A DNA stretch of 64,000 nt from Fontibacter flavus. Its GTDB lineage: Bacteria > Bacteroidota > Bacteroidia > Cytophagales > Cyclobacteriaceae. A model generated the notes under the pieces. It did not search any database. It saw only the letters and a list, made by a program, of their open reading frames with translations, and was not told the origin of the DNA. Of this stretch, positions 43,849-52,293 are shown one piece after another (positions within the stretch are counted from its first letter, which is position 1; every line of letters begins with the position of its first letter). A program made the position numbers and the translations under genes. The stretch covers positions 27,954 to 91,953 of the forward strand of contig NZ_JBHLWI010000033.1 of NCBI RefSeq assembly GCF_042432905.1, given 5' to 3'.

Positions 43849-44946
43849 TTAAATTTCGATTATTAATAAATAAAAATAATTCTGGTAATCAGAAGGCAAG
43901 GATTTTCTAAATTCTTTGTTTAAGCTATCGAATTGTTCATGAATTGTTTCTCCGGAAACCCCAAAAACTATCTGATTTTGATCAGCAAAACTTTTATTTC
44001 TGACTTTTAAACCTGTGGTCATATCATCCGAAAAATAGGAAATCATCTGCGCCTTGGAAGAATTTAGCTCTATTACTAAGGGGTAATAATGCAATGCATG
44101 AAAAACGGTGGCTATCAGTTGATCTTCCTTTCCAAAGTACAAACCTTCATGGAGTGAGTAGGTATCACTATTTGATAGCTTTTCATAGAATTGATATCCA
44201 TTTTCTACATTGACAAAAAAATCATCAGGGATTTTCCTTTTCCCAAAATTCACCTTTGAAAAAGGTTTGAAAGTAAAATCTTCACTAGCTAAGTAAAGTG
44301 TATCGTTAAATGTAAAGGAAGTTAAAATCTTTCCCTCTTGGCTTGCAAATGGGGAGTATGCCTTGAAATAAGGGTTAAAAGTTTTTGGGGCTTTAGGAAT
44401 GGATTTACTTTGGATTCCCTTAGAATTCAAAGTAAAAACCTGAAATGGTATTTCAGGGGACAGGTTATTGTTATACATCATGTATTTCTCACCTATCTTT
44501 TGGATGAATCCAGCTCTATTCGATAGTTTTTTTAAGAAAAACGGTTTTAGATTGTGGTCAAAAGTATAAATTGATTCACCGTTTATCAGGACAAAAAGCG
44601 AATCCTTTTCCGTGAAAAAATTAGTTATTCCATTAAGAGAGATAATTTGATCTCCATAAAATCCTGCTTTGTTAAGAAGATTACCATCGTGGTCAAATTG
44701 GATAAGAATACCAGAATGGTTTTGATCAAAAAGAAAAATATTTGATTGGGTCACTAAAATATCTGTGGGAGTATGGATGGGCTGTAAAGTTTTTAACCTT
44801 ATAATTTTTGAACTTTTCCCAATTTTTGAAAGGTTCATTTCTTGGAAGCTTTCAGAAACATTAATTTCTGGAATTCTATTTTGTGGATTATTGCATGAAA
44901 AAAACAAAGAATAGAATATTAAACAGGTTAGAATTTTCTTTATCAT
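43849..44946 (-). CDS. 6-bladed beta-propeller lipoprotein
   Basis: A 365-residue lipoprotein. A type II signal peptide ends in YSLFFSC, and the N-terminal SESFQEMNLSKIGKSSKIIRLKT resembles the 6-bladed propeller (BF3164/DUF4934-like) family of Bacteroidota. NHL-like blades such as SGILIQFDHDGNLLNKAG follow. Its function is unknown. Members commonly sit beside genes for small secreted Cys-containing peptides, as here. The ATG at MIKKILTC is preferred over a start 12 codons upstream. The stop codon lies next to the IS982 target duplication, so the insertion just missed the gene. Confidence 0.83.
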   Translation of the reverse strand: MIKKILTCLIFYSLFFSCNNPQNRIPEINVSESFQEMNLSKIGKSSKIIRLKTLQPIHTPTDILVTQSNIFLFDQNHSGILIQFDHDGNLLNKAGFYGDQIISLNGITNFFTEKDSLFVLINGESIYTFDHNLKPFFLKKLSNRAGFIQKIGEKYMMYNNNLSPEIPFQVFTLNSKGIQSKSIPKAPKTFNPYFKAYSPFASQEGKILTSFTFNDTLYLASEDFTFKPFSKVNFGKRKIPDDFFVNVENGYQFYEKLSNSDTYSLHEGLYFGKEDQLIATVFHALHYYPLVIELNSSKAQMISYFSDDMTTGLKVRNKSFADQNQIVFGVSGETIHEQFDSLNKEFRKSLPSDYQNYFYLLIIEI

Positions 44947-45111
44947 GTTTTTATCGGATTTGGATGCTTTTCCATTGACCAATTTGAATTTGATAAAAGC
45001 TATAATTGTGTAACTGTGAAATAGTGAGCATTAGGTATTCAGCTATTTTTTAAATTTTTAAACTCTTTTTTTTAAGAGGAAGATGCGAAAATTAAACACT
45101 TTATTTAAATA

Positions 45112-45137
45112 GTGTGACTTCCATTAGGAAGTCACAC
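45112..45137 (-). terminator. Hairpin terminator after the small-peptide gene
   Basis: An 11-bp perfect stem (GTGTGACTTCC/GGAAGTCACAC) with a 4-nt ATTA loop lies 10 nt past the last stop of the small-peptide frame. The following minus-strand sequence is AT-rich, but lacks a pure U run. Confidence 0.55.
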
Positions 45138-45146
45138 CTGTGTGAT

Positions 45147-45359
45147 TTAAGGACAAGGTTCTTGGTCTCAGGCACCACAAGGATCTGACCCTGAAAGCCT
45201 GCACTTGATAACAATTGGACCATCTGCACCACACCTTTCATAGGTAATATAATATTCTGTTCCTGGAAGGTTTTCATCTTGGGCCATTACTGAAGATGAA
45301 ACAAAACTACTGAAAAACAGTAGTGTTAAAATGGTGCATGAATAAATTAGTTTTCTTAT
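45147..45359 (-). pseudogene. Decayed gene for a small Cys-rich secreted peptide
   Basis: A 71-codon frame encodes a signal-peptide-like start (RKLIYSCTILTLLFFSSF, cleavage near VMAQ). A short mature part with four Cys follows (YERCGADG, IKCRLSG, SDPCGA, QEPCP). The position where ATG would be expected is ATA (45357-45359), preceded by ATT, and no ATG, GTG or TTG exists upstream before a stop. A TGA at 45168-45170 interrupts the last eight codons, where Trp (TGG) would fit. Such peptides of the NVEALA kind accompany propeller lipoproteins in Bacteroidota. Family membership is inferred from context. It is either a pseudogene or uses a rare start codon. Confidence 0.5.
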
Positions 45360-45695
45360 AATTTTATTTGTTTAGTGGTTAGAACTAATTATGTAAATAT
45401 ATTATTATTATTATGCAAAGGAAAGATTGAAAAATCTTAATTAATGTCATTTTCTAATATTTTGACACCAATTTTAAAAGAAACTTTTTATCCAAGTCAT
45501 GATTCTATATACAATTAAATAACAATAGACTTTGAGAAAGATAAAAAATTATGAAAGTCTTCAAGTTTGTAATTTACCTTAAAAACTAGAGTATGGAATT
45601 TTTAACGTATTTCTAAGTATGCAAATTCAATTTCATTTTTACTAAAAGGTTGAATTTTTGAAATTTTTAAAAATCCGGGTGTTAAATATTGAGAA
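45360..45695. other. AT-rich intergenic region with no gene seen
   Basis: This is strongly AT-rich sequence between the peptide relic and the end of the ECF sigma gene. No open frame with coding character, repeat or clear terminator was seen. It probably contains the promoter for the minus-strand peptide and lipoprotein genes, but no convincing -33/-7 pair could be fixed. Confidence 0.5.
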
Positions 45696-46307
45696 TCAAA
45701 TATGTCCTTCCTTTCCTGAGGCGATTTCATACAGCAATTCCCTGGACCGGTGAAGCTGGGCTTTGACTGTTCCCAAAGGCTTGTCCAGTTCTACCGCAAT
45801 CTCTTCATAGGACAGTTCGTCAAAATACCTTAACTGTACCAGTTTACGGTATTTGGCAGGCAACTTGTCCACAAAAATCCTGACCATCTCTATCCTTTGG
45901 GATTTGATATATTCGTCCTGTGGATTGTTGTCATCATCCTCTACATCTATATTGACAGCATTACCCCCTTCATCACTTAGGGTGGTGTTGAGACTCATGG
46001 TTTTGAGTTTTTTCTTTCGGATGAAGTCAATAGTGTTGTTGGTGGCAATTCTGAAAAGCCAAGTCGAAAAGGTATAGTCTTTCTTGAATTTATGGAGGTT
46101 TTTAAAAGCTTTGGCAAAAGCTTCCATGGTCAGGTCTTCTGCATCGTCCGCATCCCTGATCATTTTGAGTATCATAAAATAAACAGCCTTTTTGTAGCGC
46201 TTCATCAAAGTAGCGTAAGCCTGCTGATCTTTCTCCAAGACAGCCTTGTCTATGAGTTCAAAGTCTTCTAACGCCTTATTTGAAAAGCCTCTATTATTTA
46301 CTTCCAT
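45696..46307 (-). CDS. ECF-type RNA polymerase sigma factor
   Basis: A 203-residue sigma-70 family protein. Region 2 (about 25-95) has YFMILKMIRDADDAEDLTMEAFAKAF and FSTWLFRIATNNTIDFIRKKK. An acidic linker and region 4 (about 145-195) follow, with YFDELSYEEIAVELDKPLGTVKAQLHRSR. The true start is MEVNNRGF. Upstream in-frame codons overlap the glycosyltransferase gene. Its ATG overlaps the end of that gene by 10 nt, so expression is probably coupled to it. No anti-sigma gene is adjacent. Confidence 0.92.
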   Translation of the reverse strand: MEVNNRGFSNKALEDFELIDKAVLEKDQQAYATLMKRYKKAVYFMILKMIRDADDAEDLTMEAFAKAFKNLHKFKKDYTFSTWLFRIATNNTIDFIRKKKLKTMSLNTTLSDEGGNAVNIDVEDDDNNPQDEYIKSQRIEMVRIFVDKLPAKYRKLVQLRYFDELSYEEIAVELDKPLGTVKAQLHRSRELLYEIASGKEGHI

Positions 46308-47476
46308 CTGACTTTTTTTGATTGGTACCCTAATGTGCCTACTATCCAAAAGTATCCTACATACATCAAGTCGAAAAATCCTGTCCAAAACACATTGGAT
46401 TTTCCTTCCAGTTTTTTTCTCGCCGAAGTGACTACTGATGTCAGCAGTAAGGATCGAACAATAATTATACCTAAAATAATCAGAAAATGTTCCCAATTTT
46501 GTGCTAAACCTACGATGATAATCAAAGAAATGCCAGTCAGCCAAAACAAGATGTGTGAAAAGGGATAGATTCCTATTTTTTGCTTGTCAATTCCTTTATA
46601 GTATTTACCAGCGTGAAAATGTCTTTTTTTCTGAGTGAAGTAGGATTTCCAGGTGGTTTTCGGAGCAGAAATGGTCACGCTATCTGGATTTACCACCACA
46701 GCAGTGTTTTTGCCCGTTGCATATTGATTGACAAAAAGGTCGTCGTCCCCACCATTGATATGCCACAATCCTTTGAAGGCTTTTTTCTCCATGAAGAAAC
46801 TCCTTCTGTAACATAAGTTTCTCCCAACTCCCATAAAGGGTGCTTTCCAAAGGGCAAATGAGATGTACTGAAGACCGGTCCATAAGGTTTCAAACTGAAT
46901 CCATTGGTTCAGTAGTCCTTTTTTGCGCTCATATTGGGAAAAACCCAAAGCAAAGGTTTTATTGTCCTCTCTCACAGGTGCGGTCATCAATTCAATCCAT
47001 TTGTCTGATTTAGGGATGCAGTCAGCATCAGTCAATAACAGGACGTCATTTTTGGCCACTTTGATACCTAGGGTGAGTGCATATTTTTTGGAAGTGACGT
47101 GTTCAGGAGTGTATTTGACTGTAACTGTGCGAAGTTTTGGGAACTTTGCCATCATTTCCTCCAAAAGGCCTCTGGTGCCGTCATTGGAACGGTCATTGAT
47201 GATCATCACATCATAGTTGGGGTAATTTTGGCTACAGAGAGCAGGTATTAGTTTTTTAAGGTTTGCTTTTTCATTATGCGCCGCCACAATGACGGTTACG
47301 CCTTCAGGATTTTGTCCATGTTGATTTTTTTTGCCTTTGTAAAAAAAAGAAAAGCGTCCAAATACAATTAGAATGTAAAAAAGCTGGATAGAAAGCGCAA
47401 TTAATAATACAATCCACAAAATATCTGTAACCATTCCCATACCTTTAACGGGCAAATATAAAATCAAATTGAGCAT
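46298..47476 (-). CDS. Membrane-bound glycosyltransferase family 2
   Basis: A 392-residue protein. An N-terminal membrane helix (about 17-40) is followed by a GT-A domain (about 58-290) starting VTVIVAAHNEKANLKKLIP, with the DxD-type TDADCIPKS and QxxRW-like region replaced by KKRHFHAGKYY. Two or three C-terminal membrane helices follow. This is the layout of processive or lipid-linked sugar transferases. The acceptor is unknown. An alternative start lies 12 codons downstream (MGMVTDILW). It precedes and overlaps the ECF sigma gene and diverges from tgt. Confidence 0.83.
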   Translation of the reverse strand: MLNLILYLPVKGMGMVTDILWIVLLIALSIQLFYILIVFGRFSFFYKGKKNQHGQNPEGVTVIVAAHNEKANLKKLIPALCSQNYPNYDVMIINDRSNDGTRGLLEEMMAKFPKLRTVTVKYTPEHVTSKKYALTLGIKVAKNDVLLLTDADCIPKSDKWIELMTAPVREDNKTFALGFSQYERKKGLLNQWIQFETLWTGLQYISFALWKAPFMGVGRNLCYRRSFFMEKKAFKGLWHINGGDDDLFVNQYATGKNTAVVVNPDSVTISAPKTTWKSYFTQKKRHFHAGKYYKGIDKQKIGIYPFSHILFWLTGISLIIIVGLAQNWEHFLIILGIIIVRSLLLTSVVTSARKKLEGKSNVFWTGFFDLMYVGYFWIVGTLGYQSKKVRWK

Positions 47477-47502
47477 TCATTAAGAATAAGCTTATATTTT
47501 TG
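47469..47502 (+). promoter_or_regulatory. Candidate promoter of tgt
   Basis: TTG at 47469-47471 and TATTTTTG at 47495-47502, with 23-nt spacing, roughly fit the Bacteroidota promoter consensus. The -7 box is exact and the -33 box is weak. Confidence 0.35.
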
Positions 47503-47564
47503 TGCCTGAATTAAGGAAAAAATACTAGGCGGTTTTCAAATGGCTTAGAGATCAAATATTTAGG

Positions 47565-48695
47565 ATGAAATTCAAATTAGAACATACAGATCCCAAAAGC
47601 AAAGCAAGGGCAGGAACTATTAAAACAGATCATGGTGACATCCAAACACCGATTTTTATGCCGGTTGGTACTGCAGGTTCCGTCAAGGCTGTACATCAGC
47701 GTGAGTTGATGTATGATGTCAAGGCCCAGATTATTTTAGGAAACACTTATCATTTGTACCTAAGGCCTGGATTGGATATACTGGAGAAGGCGGGAGGTCT
47801 GCATAAGTTTAATGGTTGGTCCAAACCTATACTCACTGACAGTGGGGGCTATCAGGTGTTTTCTTTGGCAGAAAACAGGAAATTGACTGAAGAAGGAGCC
47901 GTATTCAAGTCTCATATTGACGGTTCCAAACATTTATTCAGCCCGGAGAGGGTTATGGATATTCAGCGCATCATCGGGGCGGATATTATCATGGCATTTG
48001 ATGAATGCCCTCCTTATCCCTGTGATTTTGCTTATGCCAGAAAATCCATGGAACTCACTCACCGTTGGTTGAAGAGGTGTATTGACCGCTTTGACAGTTC
48101 AGAAGGGAAATATGGTTACAGCCAAACTTTGTTTCCTATTGTACAGGGATCGGTTTTTCCGGAGTTGAGAAAACAATCGGCAGAATTCATCGCTTCCTGT
48201 GAAAGGGAAGGAAATGCCATAGGCGGATTGTCTGTGGGTGAACCTGTGGAAGAAATGTACAGCATGACGGACATGGTGACAGATATTTTGCCAAAAGACA
48301 AGCCCAGATACCTGATGGGGGTGGGGACACCTGCCAATATTCTGGAAGGGATTGCTCTTGGGGTGGATATGTTTGATTGTGTGATGCCGACCCGAAATGC
48401 CAGAAACGGCATGCTGTTCACTTCAGAAGGCATCATTAACATCAGAAATGAAAAATGGAAAGATGACTTCAGTGCCATTGATCCCTATATCAATTCTTAT
48501 GTGAGTTCGTTCTATTCCAAAGCTTACTTGAGGCATTTGACCATTGCCAAAGAAATTTTGGCGGCACAGATTGCCAGTATCCATAATTTAAGCTTTTATT
48601 TATGGTTGGTTGGTCAGGCGAGGGAGCATATCATAGCAGGGGATTTTGCCGTTTGGAAAAATCAGATGGTAGAAAAAGTTAGCAGGAGGTTATAA
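47565..48695 (+). CDS. tgt: tRNA-guanine transglycosylase
   Basis: A 376-residue enzyme exchanging G34 for the queuosine precursor in tRNAs with GUN anticodons. The active-site Asp in LTDSGGYQVFSLAE (about residue 90) and the second Asp in DMFDCVMPTRNARNG are visible. The usual CxCxxC zinc site is not: the region after NIRNEKWKDDF has SAIDPYINSY instead of Cys residues. This Cys-poor form may be normal for the lineage, but cannot be confirmed here. The downstream LptF/LptG gene starts 1 nt after its stop. Confidence 0.93.
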   Translation: MKFKLEHTDPKSKARAGTIKTDHGDIQTPIFMPVGTAGSVKAVHQRELMYDVKAQIILGNTYHLYLRPGLDILEKAGGLHKFNGWSKPILTDSGGYQVFSLAENRKLTEEGAVFKSHIDGSKHLFSPERVMDIQRIIGADIIMAFDECPPYPCDFAYARKSMELTHRWLKRCIDRFDSSEGKYGYSQTLFPIVQGSVFPELRKQSAEFIASCEREGNAIGGLSVGEPVEEMYSMTDMVTDILPKDKPRYLMGVGTPANILEGIALGVDMFDCVMPTRNARNGMLFTSEGIINIRNEKWKDDFSAIDPYINSYVSSFYSKAYLRHLTIAKEILAAQIASIHNLSFYLWLVGQAREHIIAGDFAVWKNQMVEKVSRRL

Positions 48696-48696
48696 T

Positions 48697-49770
48697 ATGA
48701 AAATACTGGATAAATTAATCATCAAGGATTTTCTCAAGACTTACTTTTTTGTGGTTTTGATGCTGATTCTTATTGTCTTGGTACTTGATTTTACTGAGAA
48801 GAATGATTCTTTTATCCGTAATAAAGTTCCGGCAAAGGAAATCCTGATGTATATGGGCAATTATGGCCTGTATCTCAATAATTTGCTTACGCCTATAACG
48901 GTTTTTATCTCTGTTATTTTTATCACTTCAAAAATGGCAGGCAGAACCGAAATCATTGCCATTCTCAGTAGTGGGGTGAGTTTTATGAGGATGTTGGTGC
49001 CTTTCTTTATTGGTGCAGCGATGATAGGGATTGCCAGTTTTCTTCTGAATGGATGGGTGCTTCCAGGTGCCACTGCCGGCGTGACAGAGTTTAAATCCAG
49101 GTGGCTGGAAGAAAATAAGTTTTACACTGAAAACAATATCCATATCAAAGTAGCACCTGATGTGTATGCTTATATTTCAAGGTATTACACTTCAGGGAAT
49201 ACCGGTTATAGCTTTACCTTGGAGCAAATCAGAGATGGGCAGTTGATTGCCAAGCTTTCTGCTGATCGGATTGTGTGGGATACGGCCATCAATTCCTGGT
49301 CAGTCAAAAACTGGAGATTAAGGGAATTGCATGAAATGGGGGAGAAATATACTGTTGGAGAATCCCTGGATACTTTATTGTCCATCACGCCGAATGATTT
49401 TGATTTGCCGACCAATCACCATGAGACCTTAAAGCTTCCTGATCTGACCAGGCAGATTGAGGTTCTGGAAGCTAGAGGCGCGGATAATGTCAATTATTAT
49501 AAAATTGAGAAATATGTCAGGTTTATGTCTCCATTTGCAGCCATTATCTTGACTTTTATAGGAGTGATCGTGTCTTCCAAAAAAACCAGAGGAGGGTCCG
49601 GTTTCCAGATTGCTTTGGGATTTATGTTGGCTTTTGTTTACATCATTATGTTTTTACTTTCGAGAACATTTGCTGAAGCTGGGACCGAGTTTCCTGTCTT
49701 GGCGATTTGGATGCCGAACCTTGTTTTTGCGGTAACTGGCCTTGTATTATACAAAACTGTTCCCCGATAA
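48697..49770 (+). CDS. LptF/LptG family lipopolysaccharide export permease
   Basis: A 357-residue inner-membrane protein with three membrane helices near each end and a periplasmic beta-jellyroll domain between (about 115-265). Family marks include LDKLIIKDFLKTYFFVV at the start, NNLLTPITVFISVIF, and the C-terminal FIGVIVSSKKTRGGSGFQIALG. It would work with LptB to move LPS to the outer membrane. Which of LptF or LptG it is cannot be told. It begins 1 nt after tgt, and its AGGAGG-like upstream sequence is formed by the last tgt Arg codons. Confidence 0.9.
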   Translation: MKILDKLIIKDFLKTYFFVVLMLILIVLVLDFTEKNDSFIRNKVPAKEILMYMGNYGLYLNNLLTPITVFISVIFITSKMAGRTEIIAILSSGVSFMRMLVPFFIGAAMIGIASFLLNGWVLPGATAGVTEFKSRWLEENKFYTENNIHIKVAPDVYAYISRYYTSGNTGYSFTLEQIRDGQLIAKLSADRIVWDTAINSWSVKNWRLRELHEMGEKYTVGESLDTLLSITPNDFDLPTNHHETLKLPDLTRQIEVLEARGADNVNYYKIEKYVRFMSPFAAIILTFIGVIVSSKKTRGGSGFQIALGFMLAFVYIIMFLLSRTFAEAGTEFPVLAIWMPNLVFAVTGLVLYKTVPR

Positions 49771-49771
49771 T

Positions 49772-50692
49772 ATGCAGCCTGAATCTACGGTCAAAGATTA
49801 CCTGATGCTTCATTTCATCGTTTTGATTTGGGGCTTTACGGCCATTTTAGGCTTATTGATCAGCATTCCTTCACTTGAAATTGTCTTCTATAGGACTTTG
49901 ATAGCCACGTTGATTTTGGGATTGATATTCATGTGGAAGAAAACATCCATAAGGGTACCCCAAAAGGAATTGACTAAAATTATTGGGACAGGTTTTATTA
50001 TCTCTTTGCATTGGTTGCTCTTTTTCGGAGCAGCGAGGGTGTCCACTGCCTCTGTTTGCCTGGCGGGTATGGCGACTACTTCCTTGTGGACAGCTTTTTT
50101 GGAGCCTCTGGTTAATAAGAAAAAGATAAAGGGTTTTGAAATCTTTTTGGGATTATTGGTGATTGGTGGGCTTTATGTGATTTTCCGGTTTGAGCTGAAT
50201 TACTGGTTGGGCTTGTTGATGGCTGTAGCCTCTGCCTTCTTGAGTGCTGTTTTCACTGTGATCAATGGGAGATTGACCAATCGGCACAGTCCTTATATCC
50301 TGACATTTTATGAAATGCTTGGCGCTTTTGTTTTTTCAGCGTTCTTGCTGCCTTTCTATGGTTACTTTTTTGCGCCTGAAGGTTTACAACTGGTGCCTTC
50401 ATCAATGGATTGGTTATGGTTACTTTTGCTTGGAGGTGTATGTACAGTCTATGCTTTTTCTGTATCCGTAGAACTGATGCGCAGGATAACTGCCTTTGCT
50501 GTCAATCTAACCATCAATTTGGAGCCTGTTTATGGAATAATTCTGGCAGTATTGATTTTTGGAGAAAAGGAGCAAATGACCGGTGGGTTCTACCTAGGTA
50601 CGCTGATCATTTTATTGTCTGTGCTGATTTATCCAGTGTACAATTATTACCTGAGAAGGAAGGCTAAGGGTAACAATCTGTTGAGGGCTTGA
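49772..50692 (+). CDS. EamA family transporter (drug/metabolite superfamily)
   Basis: A 306-residue membrane protein with ten predicted helices in two EamA repeats (about 10-140 and 150-295). Examples are LIWGFTAILGLLISIPSLEIVFYR and INLEPVYGIILAVLIFGE, the latter being the typical glutamate-proline-containing ninth-helix motif. It exports or imports small metabolites, and its substrate is unknown. The ATG at MQPESTVK follows the LptF/LptG stop by 1 nt and is chosen over a TTG inside that gene. Confidence 0.88.
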   Translation: MQPESTVKDYLMLHFIVLIWGFTAILGLLISIPSLEIVFYRTLIATLILGLIFMWKKTSIRVPQKELTKIIGTGFIISLHWLLFFGAARVSTASVCLAGMATTSLWTAFLEPLVNKKKIKGFEIFLGLLVIGGLYVIFRFELNYWLGLLMAVASAFLSAVFTVINGRLTNRHSPYILTFYEMLGAFVFSAFLLPFYGYFFAPEGLQLVPSSMDWLWLLLLGGVCTVYAFSVSVELMRRITAFAVNLTINLEPVYGIILAVLIFGEKEQMTGGFYLGTLIILLSVLIYPVYNYYLRRKAKGNNLLRA

Positions 50693-50789
50693 GAGAAGGC
50701 AATTCATTTTTGAGAATCATTTAAAATCCGGAATCATTCTACTTTTGTCCAGAAAGTGTTCAGGGTTATTTTTATGATTTTAAATTGAA

Positions 50790-50945
50790 TTATAAAGAAT
50801 TTTCAGATTGATCAGCAGCTTCTAATTTGAATTTAGCCTTGAGTGATTTTTCTATCAGCTTGTTTTTGGGCATATCCAAGTTTTTCGCATAATCCGAAAG
50901 CTTTTGGACCAAGTCATCAGGTAGTGAAGTCGTGATTATTGCCAT
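50790..50945 (-). CDS. Small ribbon-helix-helix (CopG-like) protein, orphan
   Basis: A 51-residue protein whose N-terminal strand AIITTSLPDDL is followed by two helices (VQKLSDYAKNLDMPKNKLIEKSLKA, 25 residues). This is the ribbon-helix-helix fold of small DNA-binding regulators and antitoxins. The ATG at MAIITTSL is 11 codons inside the longest frame. No toxin gene follows in the roughly 100 bp before the convergent EamA gene, so it is an orphan. It lies 40 nt downstream of ispE. Confidence 0.72.
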   Translation of the reverse strand: MAIITTSLPDDLVQKLSDYAKNLDMPKNKLIEKSLKAKFKLEAADQSENSL

Positions 50946-50985
50946 TTTATATTTATTAATTGTAAATATAAAATGCAAATATCAT

Positions 50986-51792
50986 TTATACATATCCTTC
51001 AAAGATAAAGTATTCCGATGGCCAATTGCCCTTTGCTGGAGTCTCTTTAAATAATCCAAATACGGTAGAACCCGAACCTGACATGGCTGCATAATAAGCC
51101 CCCATCTCATATAATTTAGCCTTGATTTCAGCTAATTCGGGGTATTGGGGAAAGATGTTTGCCTCAAAATCATTGACAAGCAATTCTCTCCAGGAGCTCT
51201 TGTCTTTCAATATTTCCTTTAGGTTGTTTTTTGGTGCTTGTGGTTTTACACCTGCATAAGCTTCTTTGGTGCCTATATGTACAGGAGGCTTGACCAATAC
51301 AATATGGTCTCCCTTTAGGTTTACTTCAACAGGTTCTAGTATTTCGCCTCTTCCAGTGGCAATTTTAGGTCTGTTTTGAATGAAAAAAGGGCAGTCACTA
51401 CCTAATTCTGCAGCATAATCCTCCAAAAACCAATCTTCCAAATAAAGTTCAAACAACTGATTCATCAAGGTAATTGCAAATGCTGCATCTGCAGATCCTC
51501 CTCCCAATCCGGCGCCCATTGGGATGTTTTTATGGAGGTGTATATGGACTTGAGGGATATCATTGAAATCTTTTCTCAGTAACTTTAGCGCCTTTAGAAT
51601 CAGGTTGTCTTTTTCTTCTCCAGGAATGTTCAGTCCTGAGGTTTCAAAAACAGTTTTTTTATCTACGATCATTTCCAGGGCATCATATAATGGAATGGGA
51701 ACCATACAGGTTTCGATGTCATGATATCCATCTCTTCTTTTGGAAGTGATATGAAGACCCAGATTGATTTTTGCGTTGGGGAAACTGATCAT
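50986..51792 (-). CDS. ispE: 4-diphosphocytidyl-2-C-methyl-D-erythritol kinase
   Basis: A 268-residue GHMP kinase of the MEP isoprenoid pathway. The N-terminus SFPNAKINLGLHI contains the substrate-binding Lys. The Gly-rich ATP loop is PMGAGLGGGSADAAF (about 91-105), and the C-terminal GHMP motif is AAMSGSGSTVFGLF. The catalytic Asp lies in LGSDCPFF. It diverges from the ilv-leu leader region. Confidence 0.95.
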   Translation of the reverse strand: MISFPNAKINLGLHITSKRRDGYHDIETCMVPIPLYDALEMIVDKKTVFETSGLNIPGEEKDNLILKALKLLRKDFNDIPQVHIHLHKNIPMGAGLGGGSADAAFAITLMNQLFELYLEDWFLEDYAAELGSDCPFFIQNRPKIATGRGEILEPVEVNLKGDHIVLVKPPVHIGTKEAYAGVKPQAPKNNLKEILKDKSSWRELLVNDFEANIFPQYPELAEIKAKLYEMGAYYAAMSGSGSTVFGLFKETPAKGNWPSEYFIFEGYV

Positions 51793-52106
51793 GCGATTAA
51801 TAGACTGATGTGTTCCGTAAATATGGCAATAAAATCTTTAAATATTAATTGCTGTATGTTTATCCTAATTTCGATTCTGTTATGTAATTTCTTATTAAGT
51901 AATTTATTGATTGAAAAAAAATCAATAAAAATAAATATTTATTGAATATTATTGAAATCGAAACAAAATTCTGACAACTTGGCGTTTTTTTCATTTTTCA
52001 AAATAATATAATTGGATAAATGTTTATAAGACAGAATAAAATATTTAATAAAAATTTTTCACATACATAAAAAATATCTGTTTGTTGTAAAAAAAGAAAT
52101 TAAATA
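51793..52106. other. AT-rich spacer upstream of the ilv-leu promoter
   Basis: About 310 bp of very AT-rich sequence without a supported open frame lies between ispE and the ilv promoter. Long A/T tracts could bend DNA or act as an UP-element, but nothing definite is seen. Confidence 0.5.
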
Positions 52107-52137
52107 TTGTATCTATCAAAATTGAGGGTTAATATTG
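52107..52137 (+). promoter_or_regulatory. Candidate Bacteroidota promoter of the ilv-leu operon
   Basis: TTG at 52107-52109 and TAATATTG at 52130-52137 have 20-nt spacing. They fit the TTTG / TAnnTTTG consensus with one mismatch in each box. Transcription would start near 52143, about 25 nt before the leader-peptide ATG. Confidence 0.5.
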
Positions 52138-52168
52138 TGTCATTAATTCAATCAAGAACCATAACCGC

Positions 52169-52222
52169 ATGTTTAACATAGTCACTCCTCTAAGCTTTAT
52201 TATTCTCATTTATAATAAATGA
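52169..52222 (+). CDS. ilv operon leader peptide (attenuator)
   Basis: A 17-codon frame encodes MFNIVTPLSFIILIYNK. Seven of the sixteen residues after Met are branched-chain (Ile 4, Leu 2, Val 1), with a cluster Ile-Ile-Leu-Ile at residues 11-14. It sits between a candidate promoter and a terminator directly ahead of ilvD. It lacks a Shine-Dalgarno sequence, as is usual here. By analogy with the ilv and leu leaders of enterobacteria, ribosome stalling at the branched-chain codons would report amino acid shortage. It is too short to be found by ordinary gene callers. Confidence 0.78.
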   Translation: MFNIVTPLSFIILIYNK

Positions 52223-52273
52223 TGGGGCGCTAGACTATTGTATACAAACAACCATATAATGTTAAGTGCCTCA
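52223..52273 (+). promoter_or_regulatory. Antiterminator pairing of the ilv attenuator
   Basis: UGGGGCGCU (52223-52231), immediately after the leader stop codon, can pair with AGUGCCUCA (52265-52273), the 5' arm of the terminator. The duplex is nine contiguous pairs, two of them G-U. A ribosome that reaches the stop codon would cover the first arm and let the terminator form. A ribosome stalled at the Ile/Leu codons would leave it free. Confidence 0.72.
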
Positions 52274-52293
52274 GATGATGAGGCACTTTTTTT
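52264..52293 (+). terminator. Attenuator terminator ahead of ilvD
   Basis: A 10-bp perfect stem (AAGTGCCTCA/TGAGGCACTT) with a 5-nt loop leads into a run of seven T residues, ending 30 nt before the ilvD ATG. There is no upstream gene whose transcript it could end, so it must act on the operon's own leader. Confidence 0.88.

Noticed and set aside
48680..48699. AGGAGG Shine-Dalgarno-like sequence before the LptF/LptG gene
   Set aside because: It is formed by the last two Arg codons of tgt (AGG AGG). Other genes here lack such sites, so it is probably incidental.
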